Positions 42,724-55,291 are shown, numbered from the stretch's first letter. The stretch is 64,000 nt of DNA from Silene latifolia (GCF_048544455.1 NC_133532.1:84709156-84773155); one strand, 5' to 3'. Notes: generated by a model not told the origin, from the letters alone. Numbers and translations are program-made.

Positions 42724-45110
42724 TGTAACACCCCGGTTTATGAAGGAGCCTTTAGCAAGACATTCCCTAATAAACCGGACTGTTACCATCTCGGTTTCCC
42801 GAGGTAGTGAATAACAAATTAAACTCCAAGGCAAAATTATATAATTACTTTAACTTAATTATTACAAAACCTCTTTTACGTCAAATTACAAAGAACTAAC
42901 ATAAATAAAAGTGAAAGTGTTCTAGATGATGATCTAGCTACTAAGTCTTCTGATCCAGTGTCTCACGCCCACCAAGCTCCCGTTCTATCTCTTAAACCTG
43001 TCAAGTCTGCTCGCCAATATTTGGGACATCACAGGTGTTCACGAATACACAGGGTCAACCACGAGGTTGAGTAGGGAAAACAATGAAACAACAAAATATG
43101 ATATGCATGCTCCTCCGTCACCTCCATCTCCATCTCAACTCATATCTCATATCTCATAACACACAACCCGGAACGCCCAGCCATACCGATCCCCGGTAGA
43201 CTATATGTATCGACCGTAGCCGATCTGCCAGCTCGCAGCTGAGGACACCAGGGCAAGTCCTGCAGAACCCGCCTGGGCCTTATCACAACATCGTCATCAC
43301 CACACCACATCACCACAACATCCTCCATCTCCAATGCATATGAATGCTCAAAAGAAATTAATGCAACACAATTTTTATATATCATTGAACTGATAAATCA
43401 TAAAAATCATGCCGGTTACCAAATGTTGTGACATCATACTCAATACGATCAATTCAGTCAATCACCTTCCCGTATATGAATCATAACGTAAATCAACAAC
43501 CATGAATCAAGTCAACCAAATTCAACAACAACGATAATAAGTCAAGTGTATTTCCCTACCTCAAAGTGCCAGCAATTCCAATTAAGCAGTTTAAGCAGTC
43601 CAGAAAATAAAGCAATGAATTTGATTATCGATCCTTCACGAATCCGTCACCTAAAACAATTATAATATTTATAATTACGAATTACTAAACATAGAAATCT
43701 CCCAAAGTAGAAGCTACTAAAAATAGATAGGTTACCCAATATAGAGAGTTCCTAAAATAGAAGTTTTCCCGAAATACAATCCCGACACCAAACTTATGCC
43801 CAACTGATAACTAAAATAACCCGATTAGTATTTGACCCAACTTCCCAAAATAGAAAGTTACTAAAGTAGAATTTCTTAAAATGGAAACTTTCCCGATATA
43901 GTAACTTTTCTCTTTTAACAAACCCGACTCAAAATCCGTCTCTAATTATTTTAAAAGACTCGGGAACTGCATTTAATAACTAATATGATAAATAAAATAT
44001 TAAACGAATTAAACGATTTAAGAAAACCCGAATCAAACATAAAACAACTCGAAAAACCCGAATCCACAACCCGTGACATCTCACTCGCCCCAAACCCTCA
44101 CGCGCCGCCTGAACCACCACGACTGCCACCAGGCCTGCTCCCCACTTCGACCCAGCCACCAACAACCACCACCAGCCTGGTCGACTGCCGCCGGCGAGTC
44201 AAACCAGGGCTGTCATTGCCGCCTTAGCAGGGGTTGCCACCACCAACAGTCCACCTTTGCAACCCCATAGCCACCACTGTTATCAACAGTACACTATTCT
44301 ATCACCATCATTCTTCTCGCCGCCAACCCACGCACACAGACACCATAGCACCACCGTTTCGACCTCCCCCTAGTCCACGGTGGCGCCACCCCAAACCTAC
44401 CCGTCTAAACCTGCCTGAAACCCGTATATAAACCCGTTGCTACCCTCCCACGCCATTTGCCCGTTTCACGATCCACTACCACCTCCTAAAACCACCCTAA
44501 TCACCACCACTACACTCGTCACATACCACCCATTTCCCTTACCCCAACAACAACCACCACCCTCATCTCCCTAAGTCACGAAACAACAACCAACAACTAG
44601 GCAAAAATGCGAAAACAGAAAAAAGGGTTGAACTCTTACCTTTTCCGCCACCACAACAGCCACCAGGGCCACCCACGGTCGTCGACAAACACCCTAAAGC
44701 CTTCCTTGCTGCGCCGTCAACACCCATGCTCTCTCTCTCTCTCTCTCTCGTTTTGCGTGAAGGTTGAGATTTTAGCTGATGAAGTGAGGGAGGCGGGTGA
44801 GGGAAGGGTTGGTAGTGTTTAGGTTATAATTAGGGTTAGGGTTTTAGGGTTAATTAGGGTTAGTTGGGCTTAGGGTTAATTGGGCTGAACATGTTATTGG
44901 GCCAACTCAAATGGGTTAGCTCACATTTCGAATTCCATATAAACCCGTCTCAATTAACTTAGATCGATACAACGCGAGTCAAGTAAAATAATTAACGTAA
45001 TTATCGACTCAACAATTAACCCGACTTAATTAGTAATATATAAAATGTATAATACTTAATATATATTAATATCCGTTTAATTGATCATATATAAAATACG
45101 GGGTATTACA
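42724..45110 (-). repeat. 3' LTR of element b
   Basis: On the minus strand it starts at 45110 with TGTAATACCCCG after PPT gggggggagac. Open frames inside it (for example 43980-44430) lie in low-complexity Pro/Thr-coding sequence and are not genes. Confidence 0.92.
44627..44902 (-). promoter_or_regulatory. Site II / telo-box promoter with GA leader, b 3' LTR
   Basis: On the minus strand ggcccaat and agcccaa (site II-type) are followed by several aaccctaa telo-box units (44829-44880) and a (GA)n run (44729-44749). Next come ATGGGTGTTGACGGCGCAGC and a splice-donor-like AGGTAAGAG (44633-44640). The same layout is at 50570-50845. Confidence 0.6.
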
Positions 45111-45306
45111 GTCTCCCCCCCTTAAAATGAACTTCGTCCCGAAGTTCGCTCCCGTACTTAAACAACATAAGGGTATTGTATATCGTACATACGGACGTCA
45201 CGCATTTCTAACACGGTTAACACACACTTTTGACACATCAATTAACATAACAAACACGAAATGTTACATTCTGCCCTCCTAAAAATAAACTTCGTCCCGA
45301 AGTTTA
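45111..45306 (-). repeat. Two hairpin-PPT-TG cassettes of element b
   Basis: Inner cassette (minus strand): stem-loop AAACTTCGGGACGAAGTTT (45287-45305), purine run aggagggcagaa, then an LTR-like TGTAACATTTCG at 45268. Outer cassette: GAACTTCGGGACGAAGTTC (45129-45147), ttttaagggggggagac, then the real LTR TGTAATACC at 45110. The first and last stem bases covary (A-T versus G-C). Confidence 0.85.
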
Positions 45307-48300
45307 ACTCGTCTTTACTTAACCCAACTAACTACGACTAATAACTACCTGAGAACACCAATGTATAACAACTAAATATTCATCTGAGAACACCGTCATC
45401 TTCCATCTAAATTCCGATCTCAGACTCAAGTAACTCAATAACCATGGTCTCACTGGACCGTAAACGTAACTCGACACAAAGGCCCCACAACTCATAACTC
45501 AATACCAGTAGTTTAACTACACTCTCCTTTTACACCTCAACCAACTAATGTAGTAGGAATAAAGCATATAGAACTCATTTGCATAGGTACCCCACAACGA
45601 AACATCTACTTGATCAAAACTACTATCTACAAACAAGTGCAAATTACGCATTAAGATTTTACAATCCTACCCGACTAGAAACATGGTTACGTCCTCGTAA
45701 CCTCTTTTCAATTTTCATATACATATACAACAAAATCATTATCAACCACATGTGACGGAAAGAAACATATGATAAAATATTAGCATTAACATTAAGGTCG
45801 AAACAAGATTTTATTATGGAATTAACTGATTGTCAACAAGTAACATTTATTACTAGCTCATGCTTAACTTAAAAACACAACATCAAACTAAAGAACAACA
45901 AGAAAGGAACCAAGGTTTACACGGTTTCACCACTAAACAAATTTAATGATCAATTATAGACTATGAACGAGCGAGAGCAAAATCAACAAAACAATTTAAG
46001 AACTTCTCACATTGCAAACATATCACAGAAAATAGATCTACCACTACCATCCATCACACTCACAGGATCTTATTGACATGTCCGTACAATCATTCACTCA
46101 CTCACTGGTTTAGGTCACGAATTGGGTCGATGAATTTAAGCAATCAACAACATACTCATAATTCATATTTTAAATTATAAAAATTGTTTGCACGATATCA
46201 ATTCTGAAAACATATTTCCCAATAAAAGTAACTACATATGATCTATGACAACAACAACATCACTTTCATATCCCACATATGTTTCACATTTTAGCAATCA
46301 TATCTTTCATTTGTGTCTAGCAACTTAGTATTCTCATTTTCAGCAAAACAAAAGGTATCGTATAAATAACTTAGACATATACATTTGCCATCATATACTT
46401 TGTAGAACACTAGCTATGATAAAAGGTTAACAATTTGAACAGCTTCTCTGACTTGTACGGTTTGAATAATTAGGCAACTCGTAGGCTTAATTAAACGTAA
46501 CTATAACGACTATCATTTAAACCAATGCATATCATGTGAATCATCAAAGGGTTATCCTATTATAATTGTCAACATAGTTATCATAACAATCTTTATTATA
46601 ATATAATTGATAGTACGACTCGAGAATATAGATATGCCAATTGTCGTGTTATATCAAACAGTTTCCTTTATATCACACCCATACAATTGCAAGAATCACT
46701 TTAGCATTTTATGACATTGTAATAACGAACATATTCAATAAGGAATAACAACACTGTTTATTATCATGTTATAGGTGTAGGTCCAACTGAAATAATTTAA
46801 TGCGATGAAGGTAATAAATATAACTATGGGCACACAACTCATATGAAAGACATTAGAACTCAGATGCATCCTACATGTGTGAACATTTAGACATAATTAT
46901 TATAATTATTCATGCGTGTATATTAGAACAATCAATTAACTTTTAACGCCATCAACTTACCAAGATATGACAATATAGTTTTATATTTATATATATCCGA
47001 CCACTATGCAAATATGATGCACACACCAGAGGTATTACAACATGCCAAACGTATGTAAAATATGCAAACAACTGGACTCGTATAAAATATTTCACCCTTG
47101 ATTAAGAATCAATTTAAGCTATTCAATTTTACTCATACTATCATGCCAACAATGTTATCAACTAAACTTTAATTTTATCACCGGTTAAGATACATATCTA
47201 CTGAACATGCCTGCTACTATCATCATATAAGGACATTATAAATTCACATTACTCAAGCTCATGCATTAATCAAACAACTAAATGAAAACTCAACCTAGAA
47301 CACACATTTTACAAGTCATGATTCACGTTGTAACTTTCAAAGATCACGAATAAATAACCGTTCGATTAAAACTTGGTTCATATTATTTTTATAAAACACG
47401 GAGGGTTATAAACACAGGGGAAAAAGAATTAGGTCTAAAGCATAAGAATTCCATTTTTAAAGAATTTTACAACTCAGTTGGTCCAAACAAACACGTGACA
47501 GCAATTGGTCCAAAACTTGGGTCAGTTTGCAAAACTTATTATTTAATATAGAGACATCAAGATTTTTCGTGGCTTATTAATTTGAAAATATATGCGAATC
47601 TTCTGATCGATGGAGTTGGAATTATGCAAAAATTATTAATACAATTTAAATGAGGATTTTTACAAAATCGTTGGTCAAAACATCACTGCACAGGAACTTC
47701 CTAACCACAGCTCACTAAAACATTTATTACTCCTAATCCGTATATCATATAAGCATGAAGACAACGCCAAATGAATACTAACTCCCAAGGCTATCTCTCA
47801 TTAAATTTTCATCCATAGGCAATAAACAGAAAAGAAATGGCAGTAATGTCAATTAAAGAGTACAATCAAACAAAACAAGTTTCAGTACTAAGTCGTTCAT
47901 TTTCTATGTCCCAAACTCTTACAACCATACTATCGATACTAACTCATCCTAACTTAAATCTCAGACTGTGTATTTCGTAACATCTACCCCATAGAATCCT
48001 TTCGCATCTCGATCTACTCCTTACATCTAAATCACGATTGCTATGACTATAAACATGCAATTCAATAGTGTTTCTAATTACTATCACAATACTATACTAG
48101 CATGGCTTCGGGATCACATAACCGCATATTACTAGACATAGTAGTACTATCAACACATCATTCAACATCCGCCCAGATGTATATCATCAATTTGCAATTA
48201 TTTTCACGCTCACGACTACCACAACACTTCATTGATTATTAACCTGAACTCGAAAATTTATTTCTCATCTCCACAACATCATATGATCACGTCATCATTC

Positions 48301-48637
48301 ATACAAAATACTTACCGTAGCGTTGTCCTGCAGAATGGTTAGAATATATGGATCTCAAGGTATACATCAACTCTTTTATGCAATAATCAATGTATCAATC
48401 AGTTAACACTTAGGCAATGATATAGGAATTTCATGCTCAACCTCATGCAACTTTTCTACCCTTTCTCTCATATACACTCAGGGTTTCCGGGTCAAACTGA
48501 GAGGGCAGTTCGGTGTGAGGGGGCCCCTAACTCATACCTTACCTTAGTGTGCTCCTAACAGTTCTATCCCGGGGTTCATTTTATTTAGACTCTTCCTATG
48601 TTCATTGGGCTCATTGGTTTAGGCCTGAGGATCATTC
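45307..48637 (-). other. Non-coding internal region of element b
   Basis: This is AT-rich sequence without an open frame of note on either strand and without recognisable gag or pol remnants. I see no repeats or gene-like structure. LARD-type elements keep such regions for packaging (inference). Confidence 0.7.
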
Positions 48638-48649
48638 GCTCTGATACCA
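48638..48649 (-). other. Primer-binding site of element b
   Basis: Minus-strand TGGTATCAGAGC lies three bases from the LTR end (48653) and matches initiator tRNA-Met. Confidence 0.9.
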
Positions 48650-48652
48650 CTT

Positions 48653-51052
48653 TGTAACACCCCGGTTTATGAAGGAGCCTTTAGCAAGACATTCCCTAAT
48701 AAACCGGGATCGTTACCATCTCGGTTTCCGAGGTAGTGAATAACAAATTAAACTCCAAGGCAAAATTATATAATTACTTTAACTTAATTATTACAAAACC
48801 TCTTTTACGTCAAATTACAAAGAACTAACATAAATAAAAGTGAAAGTCTTCTAGATGATGATCTAGCTACTAAGTCTTCTGATCCAGTGTCTCACGCCCA
48901 CCAAGCTCCCGTTCTATCTCTTAAACCTGTCAAGTCTGCTCGCCAATATTTGGGTCATTACAGGTGTTCACGAATACACAGGGTCAACCACGAGGTTAAG
49001 TAGGGAAAACAATGAAACAACAAAATATGATATGCATGCTCCTCCGTCACCTCCATCTCCATCTCAACTCATATCTCATATCTCATAACACACAACCCGG
49101 AACGCCCAGCCATACCGATCCCCGATAGACTATATATATCGACCGTAGCCGATCTGCCAGCTCGCAGCTGAGGACACCAGGGCAAGTCCTGCAGAACCCG
49201 CCTGGGCCTTATCACAACATCGTCATCACCACACCACATCACCACAACATCCTCCATCTCCAATGCATATGAATGCTCAAAAGAAATTAATGCAACACAA
49301 TTTATATATATCATTGAACTGATAAATCATAAAAATCATGCCGGTTACCAAATGTTGTGACATCATACTCAATACGATCAATTCAGTCAATCACCTTCCC
49401 GTATATGAATCATAACGTAAATCAACAACCATGAATCAAGTCAACACAATTCAACAACAACGATAATAAGTCAAGTGTATTTCCCTACCTCAAAGTGCCA
49501 GCAATTCCAATTAAGCAGTTTAAGCAGTCCAGAAAATAAAGCAATGAATTTGATTATCGATCCTTCACGAATCCGTCACCTAAAACAATTATAATATTTA
49601 TAATTACTAATTACTAAACATAGAAATCTCCCAAAGTAGAAGCTACAAAAAATAGATAGGTTACCCAATATAGAGAGTTCCTAAAATAGAAGTTTTCCCG
49701 AAATACAATCCCGACACCAAACTTATGCCCAACTGATAACTAAAATAACCCGATTAGTATTTGACCCAACTTCCCAAAATAGAAAGTTACTAAAGTAGAA
49801 TTTATTAAAATGGAAACTTTCCCGATATAGTAACTTTTCTCTTTTAACAAACCCGACTCAAAATCCGTCTCTAATTATTTTAAAAGACTCGGGAACTGCA
49901 TTTAATAACTAATATGATAAATAAAATATTAAACGAATTAAACGATTTAAGAAAACCCGAATCAAACATAAAACAACTCGAAAAACCCGAATCCACAACC
50001 CGTGACATCTTACTCGCCCCAAACCCTCACGCGCCGCCTGAACCACCACAACTGCCACCAGGCCTGCTCCCCACTTCGACCCAGCCACCAACAACCACCA
50101 CCAGCCTGGTCGACTGCCGCCGGCGAGTCGAACCAGGGCTGTCATTGCCGCCTTTAGCGGGGTTGCCACCACCAATGACCCACCTTTGCAACCCCATAGC
50201 CACCACTGTTATCAACAGTACACTATTCTATCACCACCATTCTTCTCGCCGCCAACCCACGCACACAGACACCATAGCACCACCGTTTCGACCTCCCCCT
50301 AGTCCACGGTGGCGCCACCCCAAACCGACCCGTCTAAACCTGCCTGAAACCCGTATATAAACCTGTTGCTACCCCCCCTGTCGCTGCCGCCTTTCACAGT
50401 CACTACCACCTCCTAAAACCACCCTAATCACCACCACTACACTCGTCACATACCACCCATTTCCCTTACCCCAACAACAACCACCAGCCTCATCTCCCTA
50501 AGTCACGAAACAACAACCAACAACTCGGCAAAAATGCGAAAACAAAAAAAAGGGTTGAACTCTTACCTTTTCCGCCACCACAACAGCCACCAGGGCCACC
50601 CACGGTCGTCGACAAACACCCTAAAGCCTTTCTTGCTGCGCCGTCAACACCCATGCTCTCTCTCTCTCTCTCTCTCTCTCATTTTGCGTGAAGGTTGAGA
50701 TTTTAGCTGATGAAGTGAGGGAGGCGTGAGGGAGGCGGGTGAGGGAAGGGTTGGTAGTGTTTAGGTTATAATTAGGGTTAGGGTTTTAGGGTTAATTAGG
50801 GTTAGTTGGGCTTAGGGTTAATTGGGCTGAACATGTTATTGGGCCAACTCAAATGGGTTAGCTCACATTTTGAATTCCATATAAACCCGTCTCAATTAAC
50901 TTAGATCGATACAACGCGAGTCAAGTAAAATAATTAACGTAATTATCGACTCAACAATTAACCCGACTTAATTAGTAATATATAAAATGTATAATAATTA
51001 ATATATATTAATATCCGGTTAATTGATTATATATAAAATACGGGGTATTACA
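48653..51052 (-). repeat. 5' LTR of element b
   Basis: It carries TG...CA ends on the minus strand and TSD taaag at its right. Its site II / telo-box promoter lies at about 50570-50845 and its (CT)n run at 50655-50680. Confidence 0.92.
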
Positions 51053-51704
51053 TAAAGCTTGATTAAAACTTGGTAATAAACTCTACTAAAACTTGATTAA
51101 GAATTGATGATTAATCTCCTAATACAATGGGGTATTTATACTAAGTACAAGTATAAGGGTAACTAAAGGCTTAAATGACGATTAAATCCCTAAGATGAAG
51201 ATTAACGCCTTTCAAGTCCCTAAGGAGCCGCTCGACCTAACCCTGTTGGACCCCTATGCTGTAGGGGAATTCGCCCGTCCTGTTTGTGGGACGCTCGAGC
51301 TGTGTCTTTGGGACGCCCGTCTTGATCATCAGGACGCTCGGGCTGAGCTAGGGACGCCCATCTCATAGGCCAGTGTGGCTTCTTCTTCAATTTGCTTCCT
51401 TATGATCTGTGGGAATCGTTTGAGGAGCCTTGGGGGCACTTCATCATTTCCCAAATACTTGTTTTATTGACCTAGGCCTTTAGTATTGGTCTCCTCCTTG
51501 TTGCTTGGTCGTTAGATGCAATCCATTTAGCTCCAAATTGCTTCATATATGCAAGGTTAGAATTCATCTCCTACCAAAGAAACAAAACCTCAAAGAATAT
51601 GCAAATTAGGAAGCTAAAGATAAGAAATGACCCTAAAACATGCAAGAAAACATAGGAACGAGGCTATTTCGGGGACTAAATGTGTGCAAATATGAGTCAC
51701 ATCA
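51053..51704 (-). repeat. Athila A 5' LTR, piece 3 of 3
   Basis: It resumes after element b and runs to the LTR start TGATGTGAC (minus) at 51704, followed by TSD catgc. It preserves the empty site of the LINE (51077-51092), a palindrome cluster (51236-51366) and a TATA box near 51130-51142. Confidence 0.93.
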
Positions 51705-51709
51705 CATGC

Positions 51710-52119
51710 TCGACATTCCGGCAACAAGACCGCTACCCGACTTAACCTCCATTCCCATGGTGTCTCCGAGTGTAAAGGGATCTCAAGGGTTGAAAGATGG
51801 TGAAGGAGAAGAAGTGTCGTCGATTAGGTTTAGGAAAAGAGGAAATAGAAAACTTATTTGGGGTTTACGACTTCACGATTTATAACTTATCGCTGAAACC
51901 ACCATACTCGATCGAGTATGAGAGTTACTCGATCGAGTGGCCTCTACTCGATCGAGTTACTAGACTACTCGATCGAGTAGCCTACGCTAGATCGAGTTCT
52001 CCACTTCTAAAGGTCACCAAGTACTAAATCCGATTGTATGAATGGTTCTCAAGAGTCTACCAAGTGTCTAAGGTCAGTCAACGACTAGTCAATGGGTCCC
52101 TAACGGGGCGGGTATTACA
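51710..52119 (-). mobile_element. Tekay-type LTR E, upstream (U3/R) part
   Basis: On the minus strand it starts TGTAATACCCGCCCC at 52119. It carries a palindrome cluster (51906-51998), then a TATA-like agttataaatcg (51877-51890), and joins 1-661 at the catgc target site. It is inserted in the Tekay pol that begins at 52120. Confidence 0.85.
51906..51998. repeat. ACTCGATCGAGT palindrome cluster, LTR E
   Basis: Five copies, three of them the perfect 12-bp palindrome, lie upstream (minus strand) of the TATA-like site at 51877-51890. Confidence 0.92.
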
Positions 52120-54834
52120 GGAGGCGTTGAAGAAGCAGCTGGATGAGTTACTAGACAAGGGGTAAATTCGACCTAGTGTATCACCTTGGGATCCACCAAT
52201 TTTATTTGTGAAAAAGAAAGACGGGAGTGTGAGACTATGCATCGATTATAGGGAGTTGAACCATGTCACCGTGAAGAATAAGTATCCTTTGCCAAGGATT
52301 GATGATCTTTTAGACCAATTGAGTGGTGCATGAGTGTTTTCTAAGATCCATTTGAGGTCGGGTTATCACCAGTTGAAGATCGCAGATGAGGATATTCCGA
52401 AGATAGTTTTTCGGTCGCGGTATGTTCACTATGAGTATGTGGTGATGCCTTTTGGGTTGACTAATGCACCAGCAGTATTCATGGATCTTATGAGCCGCAT
52501 CTTCAGTCCGTTCTTGGATAGTTTTGTGGTGGTTTTTATTGATGACATCTTGATCTACTCTAAGACTAAGGAGGAGCATGAGGAGCACCTAAGGTTAGTA
52601 TTACAGACCTTGCGAGATAATCAATTCTATGCCAAGCTATCTAAGCGTGAGTTCTGGTTAGAGAAAGTGGCTTTTCTGGGCTATGTGATCTCGAAAGAGA
52701 GTATGTCGGTGGATCCTAGTAAGATTGAGGCAGTGAGAAACTAGAAAGAACCAAAAAATATTTCTAAGATCCTGAGTTCCTTGGGTTTAGCAGGCTACTA
52801 CAGAAGGTTCATGAAAGACTTTTCTAAGATCGCTAGACCTATGACAGCTTTGATGAGGAAAGAGACCAGATTTAGTTGGGATGAAAGTTTTGAAACGGCG
52901 TTCCAAACATTAAAGGAGCGTTTGACCACAGCTCTTGTTCTAGCTCTACTGGAGGGAAGTGAGAACTTTGAAGTTTATACTGATGCTTCAAAGAATGGGT
53001 TGGGTTGTGTTTTGATGCAGAATGGGAAAGTTATCGCTTATTCATCGAGGCAGCTGAAACCGTATGAAGAGAACTATTCTACTCATGATTTGGAACTAGG
53101 TGCAGTGGTTTTTCCTCTAAATATTTGGAGGCATTGTCTCTATAGGGCGACCTTTAAGGTGTTTTCGGATCATAAGAGCTTGAAGTATATATACACACAG
53201 AAAGAGATGAACATGTGACAGAGGCTATGGATGGAGTTGATTGGGGACTACGATATGGAAATCATCTATCATGAGGGGAAAGCTAATGTGGTGGCGGATG
53301 CCTTGAGTAGGAAGAGTGTATATTCATTGTGCACTGCTATGTATTTGATGAAACTAAGGGATGAGATGACTAAGATGGGGATCCATATGATTCGAAAGGG
53401 TGATGCCATTGGCGACTTGAATATTGAGCCTGATTTGTATGATGACATAAAGAAGAAATAGGAACTTGATCCCAAGATTCAAGAGTGGATGTTAAAGGTA
53501 GAGAGTGGCACGGTTTCGAGGTTTTCTTTCCACACAGATGGGAGTGTTCGTTTTGATGGGAGATAGTGTGTACCTAGTGACGTCGACTTGAAGAAGTAGT
53601 TGATCATAACGGAGGCTCATTGCACTCCTTCAGTACATCTGGTTGGTGACAAGCTCTACAAAGACTTAAAGAAGACGTTTTGGTTGCCTAATCTGAAGAA
53701 CGAGGTGGCTGATTCTGTGGCTAAGTATCTAACTTGTCAAAGAGTAAAGGGTGAACAACGGAGACCACAAGGTAAGATTCATTCACTCATCAAGGTAATA
53801 ATATGATTTGGGTTATCGTCGACCGATTAACAAAGTAAGCTCACTTTATCCCGATGAAAGATACTTGGACTAAGATGCAGCTAGCTTTGGATACAGGAAG
53901 CATGTGGTACGGTTACATGGAGTACCAAAGGATATAGTGTCAGATCGAGATGCGAGGTTCATATCACGGTTTTGGCAAAAGTTATAGAAATTGATGGGAA
54001 CTACATTAAAGATGAGTAAAACATTTCATCCTACGGCAGATGGTCAGACCGAAAGGACTATCAAGACTTTAGAGGACATGTTACAAGATTGTGCCATGGA
54101 ATTTAGTGGGAGTTGGGAGGATAGGCTGGATTTGATAGAGTTTTCATACAACAACAGCTATGACACTAGTACTGGGATGCACCTTTTGAGGCTTTGTATG
54201 GCAGGAAGTGCAAGAGTCCGGTGTGCTGGGATGATAGTGTTAAGGCTGTGGTTTTGGGGCCACAAATGGTGCAGGACATGATTGAGCAAGTTCACTTGAT
54301 TCGCCAGAAGCTGAAAGCAGCTCAGGATCGACAAAAGGGTTACGCGGATTTGCACCGCAGGGACATTGAGTTTGCGGTAGGTGACAAGGTCATTTTTAAA
54401 GTGTCACCTATGCGAGGAGTGATGAGGTTTGGCAAGAGAGGGAAGTTGAGTCACAAGTATATCTGCCCTTATGAGATTCTAGACAGGGTAGGTGAAGTAG
54501 CCTATTGGCTAGCTTTACCACCATCGCTTGATCGGGTCCACAACGTGTTTCATGTATCACAACTCCGGAAGTATGTGAGTGATCCGTCACATGTACTTGA
54601 GGCTGAGAACATCAAGCTAGATGAGGCTCTAACTTATGCAGAGATTCCTAAGGAGATCTTGGATCGTAGAGTATGCAAGACCAGGAATGATGAATCCATC
54701 TTACTTAAGGTACTTAGGTCTAATCACAATGTGGAAGAGGCCACATGGGAACCTGAGGAGTCTATAAGAGAGCGCTTTCCTCACCTTTTTTATCAGGTAT
54801 TTTTGGTTACGGGGACGTAACCGTTGTCTTTTAA
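52120..54834 (+). pseudogene. pol: Tekay-type chromovirus pol (RT, RNase H, IN, chromodomain)
   Basis: The frame starting at 52121 continues to 53806 with at least seven in-frame stops. The reverse transcriptase gives [20 protein letters not shown] and [16 protein letters not shown], with catalytic [11 protein letters not shown]. RNase H has [20 protein letters not shown] and ends [15 protein letters not shown]. The integrase zinc finger has CTPSVHL..LTCQ, with one expected Cys reading Tyr (AKYLTCQ). About 40 codons around the first catalytic Asp are missing; IVDRLTK, SDRDARF and FHPTADGQTER remain in shifted frames. From 54194 an open frame gives the C-terminal part (PYEILDRVGEVAYWLALPPS, VHNVFHVSQLRKYV) and a chromodomain-like tail EILDRRVCKTRNDE..EEATWEPEESIRERFPHLF. 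The 5' half lies beyond the left window edge. Dead copy. Confidence 0.92.
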
Positions 54835-55066
54835 GGGGGGTAAAAGATGGCCGCATGCATGTTTTGAGTTAGTTTAAGGTCGAGATAGTTGTGTTGTTAG
54901 TATCTTTGAGCTTAGGATGAGTTATTTTTTTTGTTCATAGTTGGTGTGAGTAGTTCCTTCAAGTAATTGTGGTTGTTGTCTTTGGGTAGTTGGTGTTGTT
55001 TTGTGTCATTTTGTTTTGGGTATGGTATGAACTTCGAAGACGAAGCTCGTTTTAAATAGGGAAGAC
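54805..55066 (+). repeat. Two hairpin-PPT-TG cassettes of the Tekay element
   Basis: Cassette 1: GGTTACGGGGACGTAACC (54805-54822), overlapping the pol end, then cttttaaggggggtaaaaga and TGGCCGCATGC at 54847. Cassette 2: GAACTTCGAAGACGAAGCTC (55029-55048), then gttttaaatagggaagac and the 3' LTR at 55067. Confidence 0.85.
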
Positions 55067-55091
55067 TATAATACCACGGTTTACTGAGTCT

Positions 55092-55243
55092 AGTTTACTC
55101 GGCCGAATAGGACTAACTCGGTTGAGTAGGATGTCGTGTGTTTTCTGGACAAGCTACTGCCAGGAACACTCCACCGAGTAGTGTGATACTTGGCCGAGTA
55201 AGGCGTACTCGGCCGAGTTCCCCAGGTACTCAACCGAGTAACC
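55092..55243. repeat. ACTCGGCCGAGT palindrome cluster, Tekay 3' LTR
   Basis: About seven copies of actcggccgagt and relatives (actcggttgagt, ccaccgagta, actcaaccgagt) end about 50 bp upstream of the TATA box at 55292. Confidence 0.85.
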
Positions 55244-55291
55244 GGTCTGACGAGATTAATTTTCGTGGTTTGATTTAAGGTGATTAGAGAG

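Larger units (their letters stand above)
42724..51052 (-). mobile_element. LTR element b, non-coding Tekay-type (LARD-like), 8.3 kb
   Basis: The TSD taaag lies at 42719-42723 and 51053-51057. The LTRs are about 2.39 kb (42724-45110) and 2.40 kb (48653-51052), TGTAATACCCC...GGGTGTTACA on the minus strand, about 98% alike by eye. The PBS is tRNA-Met type, and the 3' end has hairpin-PPT cassettes as in Tekay-type elements. The 3.5-kb internal region has no coding sequence. It therefore depends on proteins from another element. Confidence 0.92.
662..51704 (-). mobile_element. Athila-type (Ty3) element A, non-autonomous, heavily nested
   Basis: This minus-strand LTR element is flanked by the 5-bp TSD catgc (657-661 and 51705-51709). 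Its own parts are the 3' LTR (662-2766), the third-ORF remnant (about 6065-7469), a protease region (8348-9533), gag (9534-11317), a tRNA-Asp-type primer-binding site (11432-11449) and the 5' LTR, which survives in three pieces (11453-11976, 42250-42723, 51053-51704). A CACTA element, LTR element b, a LINE and a solo copia LTR are inserted in it. No reverse transcriptase or integrase lies between the protease and the third ORF. The order and motifs match the Athila lineage. Its reading frames are more broken than those of copy B. Confidence 0.9.

Noticed and set aside
43980..44431. Proline/threonine-rich open frames in element b LTRs (also 49909-50360)
   Set aside because: They lack an N-terminal domain, conserved motifs or a consistent frame between the two LTRs, and both strands are open because of low complexity and base skew.
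44829..44880. Interstitial telomere tract
   Set aside because: The ttagggtt units are short, degenerate and interrupted by gggcttaa, and occur in both LTRs of element b, so they are promoter-type telo-boxes, not telomeric DNA.
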